A DNA stretch of 64,000 bases, from assembly GCF_013408245.1 (NCBI RefSeq), contig NZ_JACBYS010000007.1:124001-188000 (forward strand), read 5' to 3'. The DNA comes from Duganella sp. 1224. GTDB taxonomy: Bacteria > Pseudomonadota > Gammaproteobacteria > Burkholderiales > Burkholderiaceae_D. The position numbers and the translations under genes are program-made. A model generated the notes under the pieces. It was not told the DNA's origin. It searched no databases and saw only the letters and a program-made list of their open reading frames with translations. This document shows positions 8,838 through 16,384 of the stretch, piece by piece; the first letter of the stretch is position 1, and every line of letters starts with the position of its first letter.

Positions 8838-9947
8838 CTAGTGTTCGCGCCAGTGGTCGAGGTTGCGCGGCTCGGCCAGCGGCGCGCCGTTGCGTTCGGC
8901 GCGGAAGCGGGCCGAGGCCGCGTACACTGCGCGCCGCACGCGCATGATGGAACCGATCGGCCGGTGCGCGGCCACGCAATGCCACGGATTGAACTGCATG
9001 CCGTCATCGACCAGCACCGACAGCCCGTGGGTCCAGCCGGCCTGCGCCTCGGCGCGGATGCGCGCCACCGCCACCCACGGCGCCTGCCACTCCACCGCCG
9101 CATCCTCGATCGGCATGCTGGCCAGGTCGGTGCACAGCTGCACCCGCAGCTCCCACTCGGCCGCGTGCTCGGTCATGAAATCGACCACGGCCGCGCGCAG
9201 GCCGTTGGGCTTGTGCGCCAGGTCGACCGGCCGGTCCTTCAATGCCGCCAGCTCGGGCGACACCGGCGCCAGCGACAGCTTGGCCATGTAGCGGCCGTAC
9301 AGGATGGGCGCGGCGGTGAAGAAGGTCTCGCCCAGGGGATGGGTTTCCGGATGGCCGCCCAGGCCCTTCAGCGTGGCGCTCTCGCCGCCCACCGCCTCCA
9401 CCACCTGCTCGACGCCGCGCAGCGCGGTCGACAGCGCCTTCTTCAGGCCGGGCGCCTTGTCGGTGGTGGCGGCCAGCAGCTTGACGCTGCCGAGGAACTG
9501 CCTGGCGTTGGGCGCCAGGAACACCGGGCCGTTGACCATGACGAAATCCTGGGTGACGTCGCCGGCGCCGTCCGGCAGGCGCTCGCCCGGCACGCCGATC
9601 ACCTTGATGGCCATGCCGCGTGGCGTGGACACCTTGTCGTCCAGCAGATCGCCGGGCGTGGTCGACAGGCGCATGACCACCGGCCAGGTGCCGCCCGGAT
9701 GGCCGAACAGGCCCTGGGCGTAATCCGGCGGCAGGTTGTCCAGCACCCGCAGCGCGCCGCGCAGGATGCCGTGGCTCTTGGCATGCACGCCGCGGTGGGC
9801 GTGGCCGGTGTCCTTGTCGACCGTGTCGGCGATGCCGTGCATGGCCTCGGTCAGGCCGGCGATGGTGTCGGCCTCGCCGTCCTCCGGCACTTCATAGGAC
9901 GGGTCGTAGGGCAGCGGCTGCTGTAAATGTCTGGTGGGGAAATCCAT
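8838..9947 (-). CDS. Catalase-fold (SrpA-like) heme protein
   Basis: A 369-residue member of the small catalase-like family. It carries the distal-histidine region RGVHAKSHGILRG (H55), the segment VMRLSTTPGDLLDDKVSTPRGMAIKV, and VTQDFVMVNGPVF, where catalases have a conserved Asn. It is much shorter than monofunctional catalases (about 480 or more residues) and lacks the flavodoxin-like tail. Such proteins may be peroxidases or peroxide-responsive heme proteins rather than true catalases. The ATG at 9947 follows a modest GAGGAG-like ribosome site. It reads in the same direction as the kinase gene with a 114-bp gap. Confidence 0.85.
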   Translation of the reverse strand: MDFPTRHLQQPLPYDPSYEVPEDGEADTIAGLTEAMHGIADTVDKDTGHAHRGVHAKSHGILRGALRVLDNLPPDYAQGLFGHPGGTWPVVMRLSTTPGDLLDDKVSTPRGMAIKVIGVPGERLPDGAGDVTQDFVMVNGPVFLAPNARQFLGSVKLLAATTDKAPGLKKALSTALRGVEQVVEAVGGESATLKGLGGHPETHPLGETFFTAAPILYGRYMAKLSLAPVSPELAALKDRPVDLAHKPNGLRAAVVDFMTEHAAEWELRVQLCTDLASMPIEDAAVEWQAPWVAVARIRAEAQAGWTHGLSVLVDDGMQFNPWHCVAAHRPIGSIMRVRRAVYAASARFRAERNGAPLAEPRNLDHWREH

Positions 9948-10021
9948 GATGCTCCTCGCGCTAGTCTCTCCCCATCATCCGCGCCGCCGCCGCTGGCGTC
10001 TGTGGCGTGACGCACACTGGC

Positions 10022-10231
10022 TCAACGCTTCTGGTATTCCAGGAAGTCCGCCGTGCGCCGCGCCTGTTGCTCGCCAAAGCGCTGCGCCACGATGTGCAGC
10101 GCCAGGTCGATGCCGGAGGTCAGCCCGCCGGCGGTGTAGGTGTGCGGGTCGGCCTGCACATAGCGCACCTCGCGCACCAGTTGCACGTCGGGGAAGGTCT
10201 GGTGAAACATGTCGGCGTAATCATGGTATTT
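10022..10231 (-). pseudogene. C-terminal remnant of a DJ-1/PfpI (GlxA-like) family gene
   Basis: About 69 codons read KYHDYADMFHQTFPDV ... LVREVRYVQADPH ... TAGGLTSGIDLALHIVAQRFG ... ADFLEYQKR and stop at 10022. This matches the last third of DJ-1/PfpI-type proteins (ThiJ, GATase-1-like), where the GGLTSGIDLALH segment follows the catalytic core. The N-terminal two thirds, including the nucleophilic cysteine elbow, are absent: the sequence upstream belongs to the promoter area of the divergent histidine kinase. An in-frame ATG at 10210 could still start a 62-residue peptide, but it would not be an enzyme. I read it as a 5'-deleted gene. Confidence 0.75.
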
Positions 10232-10357
10232 CCTTGAAGATGAATGAACCGCCAGTGTCGCCGCCGGCCGCGGCGCCGGCCAGCGTGCCGGCTGCAGCAC
10301 GCCGGCGTTTCGCTGCATTGTTTGCCTGGGCGCGCGATTCTCGTTTATCGTGAGCGC

Positions 10358-11419
10358 ATGCATACTCTCCCTACCCGCCTCTGGATCGCCGCCGTCTGGT
10401 GTGGCCTGGCGCTGTTCGACGCCACGCAAAACGTCTTCCTGATGCGCACCGCCGGCATGCACCATGCGTGGACCGCGCTGTTCTGCTTCCGCTTCTTCTA
10501 CTGGCTGGTGTGGGCGCTGGCCACGCCCGCTGTGCTGCGGCAGGGGATGGACTTCGCCGTCCGCCACCGTGGCGGCTGGCGCGCCTGGTGCGTGCATCTT
10601 GCCGCCTGCCTGGCGGTCGGCATGCTGTCCGCCACCTGGACCGCGACCATGGAATATGGATTGAATCCGTGGATGGTGGCTGGCACGCCGCCGTGGACGG
10701 TGCTGTGGTATCAGCACTTCGTCGGCGGCATCATCACCGATGTGGTGCTGTACGCCACCGTGTTCGCCATCGGCTACGGCCTGCATGCGCGCGAGCGGCT
10801 GTTGCTGGAGCAGGCGGAACGCGTCAAGGCGCAGCTGGACGGCTTGCGGCGGCAGATCGAGCCGCACTTCCTGTTCAACACCCTGAATACCGTCACCGGC
10901 CTGGTGCGCGAGCAGCGCAACGACGATGCCGTCGACACCATCGCCGGCCTGAGTGAACTGCTGCGCCGCGTACTGGACGACTCGGATCGCAACCTGATCT
11001 CGCTGGGCGAGGAACTGGCCTTCCTGGATAAATACTTCGCCATCCAGAAGATGCGTTTCGGCGATCGCCTGCAGTACAGCGTGCAGGCGCCGGAGGCGCT
11101 GCTCTCGGCCAGTATTCCCAGCCTGTTGCTGCAACCGCTGGTCGAGAATGGCTTCAAGCACGGCCTGGCGCGGCGCGCGCAAGGCGGCGCGATACGGCTG
11201 GCGATCGGCGCCATCGATGAGATGCTGGACATCGTCATCTACAACGATGGTCCCGCGCTGCCGCCGGGCGCCGCGCCGCCACGCGCGGGGATCGGCTGGC
11301 GCAATGTGCGCGAGCGCTTGCGCGGCTTGTATGGCGACCATCACGCGCTGGACATGCGCAACCGCGATGGCGGCGTTGAAGTGCATATTGCGATTCCTTT
11401 GCGCGGCGTGGCGGCATGA
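10358..11419 (+). CDS. LytS/YpdA-type membrane sensor histidine kinase
   Basis: A 353-residue kinase. The N-terminal 145 residues contain about four transmembrane segments. The cytoplasmic part begins with a coiled region and the His_kinase (PF06580) motif LDGLRRQIEPHFLFNTLNT with the phosphoaccepting H170, and continues to the ATP-binding PSLLLQPLVENGFKHGL and AGIGWRNVRERLRGLYG. The start is set at the ATG at 10358, because upstream codons in this frame lie in a low-quality Arg-rich stretch. The stop overlaps the next gene's start (ATGA), so kinase and regulator are co-translated partners. The signal and targets are unknown. Confidence 0.92.
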   Translation: MHTLPTRLWIAAVWCGLALFDATQNVFLMRTAGMHHAWTALFCFRFFYWLVWALATPAVLRQGMDFAVRHRGGWRAWCVHLAACLAVGMLSATWTATMEYGLNPWMVAGTPPWTVLWYQHFVGGIITDVVLYATVFAIGYGLHARERLLLEQAERVKAQLDGLRRQIEPHFLFNTLNTVTGLVREQRNDDAVDTIAGLSELLRRVLDDSDRNLISLGEELAFLDKYFAIQKMRFGDRLQYSVQAPEALLSASIPSLLLQPLVENGFKHGLARRAQGGAIRLAIGAIDEMLDIVIYNDGPALPPGAAPPRAGIGWRNVRERLRGLYGDHHALDMRNRDGGVEVHIAIPLRGVAA

Positions 11420-12117
11420 AGCTGCGCGCCCTGATCGTCGACGACGAGGCGCCGGCGCGCGCCAACCTGAAGGCGCTGCTGCGCCGCCACGCCGATATCG
11501 AGGTACTGGCCGACTGCGACACCGGCGCCGCCGCGCTGGCGGCGGTCCGCGCGCTGCGGCCGGAGCTGCTGTTCCTCGACATCCAGATGCCCGAGTGCGA
11601 TGGTTTCGACGTGCTGGAAATGCTGGGCGGCGACGTGCCGCCGGCGGTGGTTTTCGTCACCGCCTACGACCAGCACGCGCTGCGGGCCTTCGACGTCGGC
11701 GCGCTCGACTACCTGCTCAAGCCTTACAGCGACGAACGCTTCAACACCGCGCTGGCGCGCGCGCGGGAACGCCTGCAACGCAGTCCGCCAACGCCGGCGC
11801 GGCTGGTGCTCAAGCAGGCCGGCCAGGTGTTGTTCGTGCCGGTGGCCGGGATCGACTGGATCAGCGCCGCCGACTACTACGCCTCGCTGCACGTGGGCGC
11901 GCAAACGCACCTGCTGCGCCGCAGCATCGCCGAACTGGAACGCGATCTTGATCCGGCCATCTTTTGCCGCATCCACCGCTCCACCATGATCAACCTGGCC
12001 CGGCTGCAATCAATCGAACTGGGTTCCGACGGCGAGCATGAAGCCGTGCTGACGACGGGCGTCCGCCTGCGGATCAGCCGCAGCTACCGCAAGACATTGC
12101 TCGACAGAGCGGCCTGA
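11416..12117 (+). CDS. LytTR-family response regulator
   Basis: A 233-residue response regulator. The receiver domain (residues 1 to about 118) has acidic residues D9/D10/E11, phosphoacceptor D55 in LLFLDIQMPECDG and K102 in YLLKPYS. The LytTR DNA-binding domain (about 135-233) carries IDWISAADYYASLHVG, LRRSIAELERDLDPAIFCRIHRSTM and ISRSYRK. It pairs with the upstream LytS-type kinase by a 4-bp overlap. LytTR proteins bind direct repeats and typically regulate exopolysaccharide, adhesion or secretion genes; no obvious target lies next to it. Confidence 0.94.
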   Translation: MKLRALIVDDEAPARANLKALLRRHADIEVLADCDTGAAALAAVRALRPELLFLDIQMPECDGFDVLEMLGGDVPPAVVFVTAYDQHALRAFDVGALDYLLKPYSDERFNTALARARERLQRSPPTPARLVLKQAGQVLFVPVAGIDWISAADYYASLHVGAQTHLLRRSIAELERDLDPAIFCRIHRSTMINLARLQSIELGSDGEHEAVLTTGVRLRISRSYRKTLLDRAA

Positions 12118-12133
12118 CCCCGCAAAAAAGTTC

Positions 12134-12183
12134 GGGGTCTGACCCCGTACGGGGTCAGACCCCAGGGGGTGGCCGTGCGGGGT
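12134..12183 (+). repeat. Dispersed palindromic repeat, copy A
   Basis: A 30-bp perfect palindrome (12134-12163, arms GGGGTCTGACCCC around GTAC) followed by the flank GGCCGTGCGGGGT. It begins 16 bp after the stop codon of the LytTR regulator. The left flank seen in other copies (TTCACCCCCA) is missing here. Three related copies are at 22639, 32591 and 55340. No T-tract follows, so it is not a standard terminator. Confidence 0.85.
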
Positions 12184-12255
12184 GTGCGATTCCCGCATGC
12201 GCCCGCCAAACATGCTATCGTTGACGCTTTTTTTCCGCGTTTTCGCTCCCGCCCG

Positions 12256-13488
12256 ATGCACCACGAACAGATTTCCGACACTCCCCTCATCACCGCCCCG
12301 CATGGCGCCGGCATGGCCAACCTGGCGCTGGCCATCGGCGGCCTGGCCATCGGCACCGGCGAGTTCGCCTCCATGACCATCCTGCCGGTCGTCGCCGGCG
12401 ACCTGCACGCCACGCTGCCCGACATGGGCCACATGATCAGCGCCTACGCGCTGGGCGTGGTGGTCGGCGCGCCGCTGATCGCCATTTTCCTCGCGCGCAT
12501 GCCGCGCAAGGCCATGCTGATGCTGCTGATGTCGCTGTACGCGGCCGGCAACCTGCTCAGCGCCGCCGCTCCCGGCTATACCGGGCTGATCCTGGCGCGC
12601 TTCATCGCCGGCATTCCGCACGGCGCCTACTTCGGCGTGGCGGCGCTGGTGGCGGCCGCGATGGCGGTGCCGGAAAAGCGCGCGCAGGCGGTGTCGCGCG
12701 TGCTGCTGGGCCTGACCATCGCCAACATCTTCGGCGTGCCGCTGGCCACCTGGCTGAGCCAGGGCTTCGGCTGGCGCTCGGCCTTCCTGGTGGTGGGCGC
12801 GCTGGGCGTGACCACGGCGCTGATGGTCGGCCGCTACGTGCCCTTCATGGCGGCCGGCGACGCCAGCCCGCAGCGCGAACTGGGCGTGTTCCGCCGCCTG
12901 CAGGTGTGGGTGACGCTGCTGATGGTGTCGATCGGCTTCGGCGGCCTGTTTGCCATCTACACCTATGTCACGCCGACCCTGCTGGAAGTGACCCGGGTGT
13001 CGCCGGCCATGCTGCCGGTGCTGCTGGGCCTGATGGGCGTGGGCATGACAGTGGGGAATCTGGTGGGCGGCTGGCTGGCCGACCGCTCGCGCCTGTGGAC
13101 CATCTTCGGCGGCCTGGTGTGGAACGTGCTGGCCTTGTCAGCCTTCTATTATTCCAGCGCGCACCTGTGGACGGTGGCGCTGAACCTGTTCGCCATCGGC
13201 TGCGGCATTGCCGTCTGCCCGGCGGTACAGACCCGCCTGATGGACGTGGCCGGCGACGCCCAGACGGTGGCGGCCGCGCTCAACCACTCGGCCTTCAACT
13301 GCGCCAACGCCATCGGCGCCTGGTGCGGCGGCCTGGCGATCGCGCACGGCATGCGCCTGCAATCGACCGGCCCGGTGGGCGCGGCGCTGGCCATGGGCGG
13401 CATCGCCGTGCTGGCGCTGTCGGTGTGGCTGGAACGCCGCCCGGCGCGGCCGGCTGGATCGCATATTGTATACAATATCCAAAATTAG
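12256..13488 (+). CDS. MFS transporter (AraJ/YdhP-type drug or sugar efflux)
   Basis: A 410-residue inner-membrane carrier with about 12 hydrophobic segments. The start at 12256 (MHHEQISDTP) places a short cytoplasmic tail before the first helix. The first half shows the DHA1-like sequence GTGEFASMTILPVVAGDL and LARFIAGIPHGAYFGVAALVAAAM, typical of AraJ/YdhP arabinose- or drug-efflux proteins. The substrate cannot be told. The last residues (SHIVYNIQN) are encoded by a perfect 16-bp palindrome that looks like the operator of the following GntR-controlled genes, so the coding end and a regulatory site overlap. Confidence 0.88.
   Translation: MHHEQISDTPLITAPHGAGMANLALAIGGLAIGTGEFASMTILPVVAGDLHATLPDMGHMISAYALGVVVGAPLIAIFLARMPRKAMLMLLMSLYAAGNLLSAAAPGYTGLILARFIAGIPHGAYFGVAALVAAAMAVPEKRAQAVSRVLLGLTIANIFGVPLATWLSQGFGWRSAFLVVGALGVTTALMVGRYVPFMAAGDASPQRELGVFRRLQVWVTLLMVSIGFGGLFAIYTYVTPTLLEVTRVSPAMLPVLLGLMGVGMTVGNLVGGWLADRSRLWTIFGGLVWNVLALSAFYYSSAHLWTVALNLFAIGCGIAVCPAVQTRLMDVAGDAQTVAAALNHSAFNCANAIGAWCGGLAIAHGMRLQSTGPVGAALAMGGIAVLALSVWLERRPARPAGSHIVYNIQN
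13463..13478. promoter_or_regulatory. Palindromic operator ATATTGTATACAATAT (GntR/FCD type)
   Basis: A perfect 16-bp palindrome whose core TTGTATACAA matches the TnGTnnnACnA pattern known for GntR-family FCD regulators. It lies 64 bp upstream of the dihydrodipicolinate-synthase-family gene and inside the last codons of the MFS gene. The likely binder is the GntR protein encoded at 14480-15142, giving autoregulation of the two-gene unit. Confidence 0.7.
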
Positions 13489-13541
13489 GGATATGATGGC
13501 TGCCGATGACCTCCCCTCCACCGCAGCCTGAAGGAAGCACT

Positions 13542-14483
13542 ATGAGCAATATTTTCACCGGCACCATCCCGGCCCTGATGACGCCCTGCACCGCCGACCG
13601 CACGCCGGACTACGACGCGCTGGTGCGCAAGGCGCGCGAACTGATCGATGCCGGCATGAGCGCGGTGGTGTATTGCGGCTCGATGGGCGACTGGCCGCTG
13701 CTGAGCGAGGCGCAGCGCCAGGAAGGCGTGGCGCGGCTGGTGGCGGCCGGCGTGCCGACCATCGTCGGCACCGGCGCGGTCAACTCGAAAGAAGCGGTGG
13801 CGCACGCGGCGCACGCGGCCAAGGTCGGCGCCCAGGGCCTGATGGTGATTCCACGCCTGCTGTCGCGCGGCTCGTCGCCGGCGGCGCAGAAGGCGCACTT
13901 CTCGGCCATCCTGGCGGCCGCGCCCACGCTGCCGGCGGTGATCTACAACAGCCCGTACTACGGCTTTGCCACCCGCGCCGACCTGTTCTTCGAACTGCGC
14001 GCCAAGCACCCCAACCTGATCGGCTTCAAGGAATTCGGCGGCGCCGCCGACCTGCGCTATGCGGCCGAGCACATCACCAGCCAGGACGATGACGTGACGC
14101 TGATGGTGGGCGTGGACACGCAGGTGTTCCACGGCTTCGTCAACTGCGGCGCGACCGGCGCCATCACCGGCATCGGCAACGCGCTGCCGCGCGAGGTGCT
14201 GCACCTGGTCGAGCTGTCGCGCAAGGCGGCAGCTGGCGACGCGGTGGCGCGCCGTCAGGCCCGCGAGCTGGAGGCGGCGCTGCTGGTGCTGTCCTCGTTC
14301 GACGAGGGCACCGACCTGGTGCTGTTCTACAAATACCTGATGGTGCTGAACGGCGACCAGGAATACACGCTGCACTTCAACGAAACCGACGCCCTCAGCG
14401 CCAGCCAGCGCCGCTACGCGGAAACCCAGTACGGGCTGTTCCGCAGCTGGTACGCGCAGTGGTCGAAAGAAGTGGCGGCGTGA
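13542..14483 (+). CDS. Dihydrodipicolinate synthase/N-acetylneuraminate lyase family protein (possible pyrroline-hydroxycarboxylate deaminase)
   Basis: A 313-residue class I aldolase-fold enzyme. The Schiff-base lysine is K163 in GFKEFGG and the conserved tyrosine is Y135 in YNSPYYG. A GCGSMGDW-like loop (residues about 44-51, YCGSMGDW) replaces the GTTGE of true DapA. This variant resembles proteins of bacterial hydroxyproline catabolism (1-pyrroline-4-hydroxy-2-carboxylate deaminase); that link is from memory of the family and no other hydroxyproline genes are here. The start at 13542 has the ribosome site AAGGAAG. It is coupled by a 4-bp GTGA overlap to the GntR gene. Confidence 0.82.
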   Translation: MSNIFTGTIPALMTPCTADRTPDYDALVRKARELIDAGMSAVVYCGSMGDWPLLSEAQRQEGVARLVAAGVPTIVGTGAVNSKEAVAHAAHAAKVGAQGLMVIPRLLSRGSSPAAQKAHFSAILAAAPTLPAVIYNSPYYGFATRADLFFELRAKHPNLIGFKEFGGAADLRYAAEHITSQDDDVTLMVGVDTQVFHGFVNCGATGAITGIGNALPREVLHLVELSRKAAAGDAVARRQARELEAALLVLSSFDEGTDLVLFYKYLMVLNGDQEYTLHFNETDALSASQRRYAETQYGLFRSWYAQWSKEVAA

Positions 14484-15142
14484 AGGGTTTTGCCGTCACC
14501 ACGGTAGCGGAGCAGGCGGCCGACGCCTTGCGCCGCAAGATCATGTCGGGCGAATTGCCGGAAGGCGTGTCGCTGCGGCAGGATGCGCTCGCCGCCGAGT
14601 TCGGCATCAGCCGGATACCGGTGCGCGAGGCGCTGGTGCAGCTGGAGGGCGAAGGCCTGGTCAAGATCGTGCCGCACAAGGGCGCGGTGGTGTCCGGGCT
14701 GTCGATCGACGAGATCAGCGAGCTGTTCATGCTGCGCGCGCTGCTGGAGCCGCTGCTGCTGAAGAAATCCGCGCCGCGGTTGACGGCGGCAGACTACGCC
14801 GAGCTGGACGCCATCCTGGCCGAGTACCAGGTCGAGCTGAACGCGCAGCACACCACCCGCTGGGGCGAGCTCAACACGCGCCTGCACGACGTGCTGCTGT
14901 CACGTGCCGAGCAGCCGCGCACCGCCGCCATCGTCGCCACGCTGCTGCAGCAGACCGACCGCTACACGCGCATGCAGCTATCGCTGAGCGCCGACAGCAT
15001 CAAGCAAGCCCAGCAGGAACACGAGGAACTGGTCCGCCTCTGCCGCAGCGGCGACGTCCGCGCCGCCGCCGCGCTGCTGAAGCGCCACATCGAACACGCC
15101 TGCAAGGATCTGGAACAATTCATCTTATCGCAGCGCCGTTAA
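14480..15142 (+). CDS. GntR-family transcriptional regulator, FCD subfamily
   Basis: A 220-residue regulator. The N-terminal winged helix (residues about 8-72) contains AADALRRKIMSGELPEG and FGISRIPVREALVQLEGEGLV; an all-helical FCD effector domain follows (about 80-210), with FMLRALLEPLLLKK and the metal- or ligand-binding His positions in HDVLL, EHEEL and RHIEHACKDL. A GTG start at 14480 is preferred because it overlaps the preceding stop (GTGA), giving translational coupling; an earlier in-frame GTG at 14459 is possible. It probably represses its own unit through the palindrome at 13463. Confidence 0.9.
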   Translation: MKGFAVTTVAEQAADALRRKIMSGELPEGVSLRQDALAAEFGISRIPVREALVQLEGEGLVKIVPHKGAVVSGLSIDEISELFMLRALLEPLLLKKSAPRLTAADYAELDAILAEYQVELNAQHTTRWGELNTRLHDVLLSRAEQPRTAAIVATLLQQTDRYTRMQLSLSADSIKQAQQEHEELVRLCRSGDVRAAAALLKRHIEHACKDLEQFILSQRR

Positions 15143-15225
15143 GGTCCGGTTGCCGGTCTCCTCGCATTGCGCCACATCATAGTGGCTCTACTTGCATTTT
15201 GTGGCGTCGAGCGCATACTGGCCGA

Positions 15226-15495
15226 ATGAACTCTCTCGATATTCTTGGCTACTGCAAACGACTGGAAGCCGTTGGCATACCGCGCGAACAGGCGGAGGTA
15301 CACGCGCAGGTACTGGCCGAGGTGATGGCACAAGTTGCCACCAAGGATGACCTGGCGGGACTGAAAGTGTGGGTAGAGTTGTATGTGAAGGAGCAGATCC
15401 AGTCACTCAAGGCGGATATGCTGAAATGGCTCGTCACCATTTCTGTCGCGCAGGCCAGCTTGCTGTTAGCTGCCCTGCGCTACCTGCCGCATTAA
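15226..15495 (+). CDS. Small membrane-anchored coiled-coil protein (DUF1640-like)
   Basis: An 89-residue protein starting MNSLDILGYCKRLEAVGIP. The pattern of an amphipathic N-terminus, KDDLAGLK-type charged helices and one C-terminal transmembrane segment (WLVTISVAQASLLLAALRY) resembles the short CCDC90/DUF1640-like proteins common in proteobacteria, often linked to toxin-like or phage-associated loci but without established function. The stop codon overlaps the stop of the convergent crotonase gene. It is probably real given the coherent layout, though short. Confidence 0.6.
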   Translation: MNSLDILGYCKRLEAVGIPREQAEVHAQVLAEVMAQVATKDDLAGLKVWVELYVKEQIQSLKADMLKWLVTISVAQASLLLAALRYLPH

Positions 15496-16265
15496 GCGAA
15501 CTGGGTGAAGTCCGGTTTGCGTTTCTGGAAGAAGGCCATGAAGGCTTCCTTCGCTTCCGGGGACGACAGCATGTTGCCGAAGTGGGTGTTTTCGGCGGCA
15601 ATGGCGTCGCTGGTTGGCGCTTTGCGGGCGGCTTTCATCAGTTCTTTGGTCACGCGGATCGAGCTGGCTGGCAGGGCGACCAGTTTGGCGGCCTGGGCTT
15701 CCGCAAACGCGCGCAGGTCGTCCACCGGCAGCACTTTCGAGATCAGGCCCATGTCCAGCGCTTCCTGCGCGCCGAAGGCTTCGCCCAGCATCAGTTTCTC
15801 GGCCGCGCGCGGGTAGCCGGCGATTTGCGTCAGCAGCAGGCTGGAGGCGAATTCCGGGCACAGGCCGAGCTGCACGAACGGCATCGAGAATTTGGCGTTG
15901 TCGGCGGCGTAGACCAGGTCGCAGTGCATCAGCAGCGTGGTGCCGATGCCGACCGCGTTGCCGGCCACCGCGGCCACCACCGGCTTGGTCGAGCCGCTCA
16001 GCGCCATCATGAATTTGTAGACGGAACGGTCTTCAATCGCGCCGCTGCTCGGGGCGTTTTTCATGAAGTCTTCCAGGTCGTTGCCGGCGGTGAAGATGTC
16101 GGATTTGCCGGTCAGCAGAATCGCGCGCACGGCGGTGTCGGTTTCGGCGGCGGTCAGGGCGTCGGCCATGGCCTGGTACATCGCGGCGGTGATGGCGTTC
16201 TTGCGCTCGGGACGGTTGAATTCCAGGGTCAGGATGCCGTTCTCAATGCTGCTTAAAATTTCCAT
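15492..16265 (-). CDS. Enoyl-CoA hydratase/isomerase (crotonase) family protein
   Basis: A 257-residue crotonase, last gene of the beta-oxidation cluster. The oxyanion-hole regions are IFTAGNDLEDF and VAGNAVGIGTTLLMHCDLVYAA. Where classical hydratases carry the first catalytic glutamate the sequence reads FSMPFVQLG, while a glutamate is present in LCPEFASS; this one-glutamate pattern is more usual in delta-enoyl-CoA isomerases, so isomerase activity toward unsaturated acyl-CoA is a fair guess. The ATG at 16265 begins MEILSSIENG. A REP-like pair separates it from the thiolase gene upstream. Confidence 0.85.
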   Translation of the reverse strand: MEILSSIENGILTLEFNRPERKNAITAAMYQAMADALTAAETDTAVRAILLTGKSDIFTAGNDLEDFMKNAPSSGAIEDRSVYKFMMALSGSTKPVVAAVAGNAVGIGTTLLMHCDLVYAADNAKFSMPFVQLGLCPEFASSLLLTQIAGYPRAAEKLMLGEAFGAQEALDMGLISKVLPVDDLRAFAEAQAAKLVALPASSIRVTKELMKAARKAPTSDAIAAENTHFGNMLSSPEAKEAFMAFFQKRKPDFTQFA

Positions 16266-16285
16266 GTGTGTCTCCGAAGCCTGAT

Positions 16286-16366
16286 GTCGTTCCGGCGAAG
16301 GCCGGAACCCATAGAACGCAGAAACGCAAGCGAAGTATGGATTCCGGCTTTCGCCGGAATGACAAC
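16286..16366. repeat. REP-like inverted pair between thiolase and crotonase genes
   Basis: Two related units in opposite orientation: 16286-16312 (GTTCCGGCGAAGGCCGGAAC core) and 16337-16366 (ATTCCGGCTTTCGCCGGAAT core), each a short stem-loop. They are separated by 24 bp. The pair resembles BIME-type arrangements of REP elements and closely matches the pair at 25144-25228. It begins 18 bp after the thiolase stop. Confidence 0.8.
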
Positions 16367-16384
16367 GTGTTGGCTGTGTTTGTA

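Noticed and set aside
12134..12163. Reading the 30-bp palindromes as Rho-independent terminators
   Set aside because: Stems are strong but no T-tract follows on either strand, and flanks are conserved, which fits a repeat element better.
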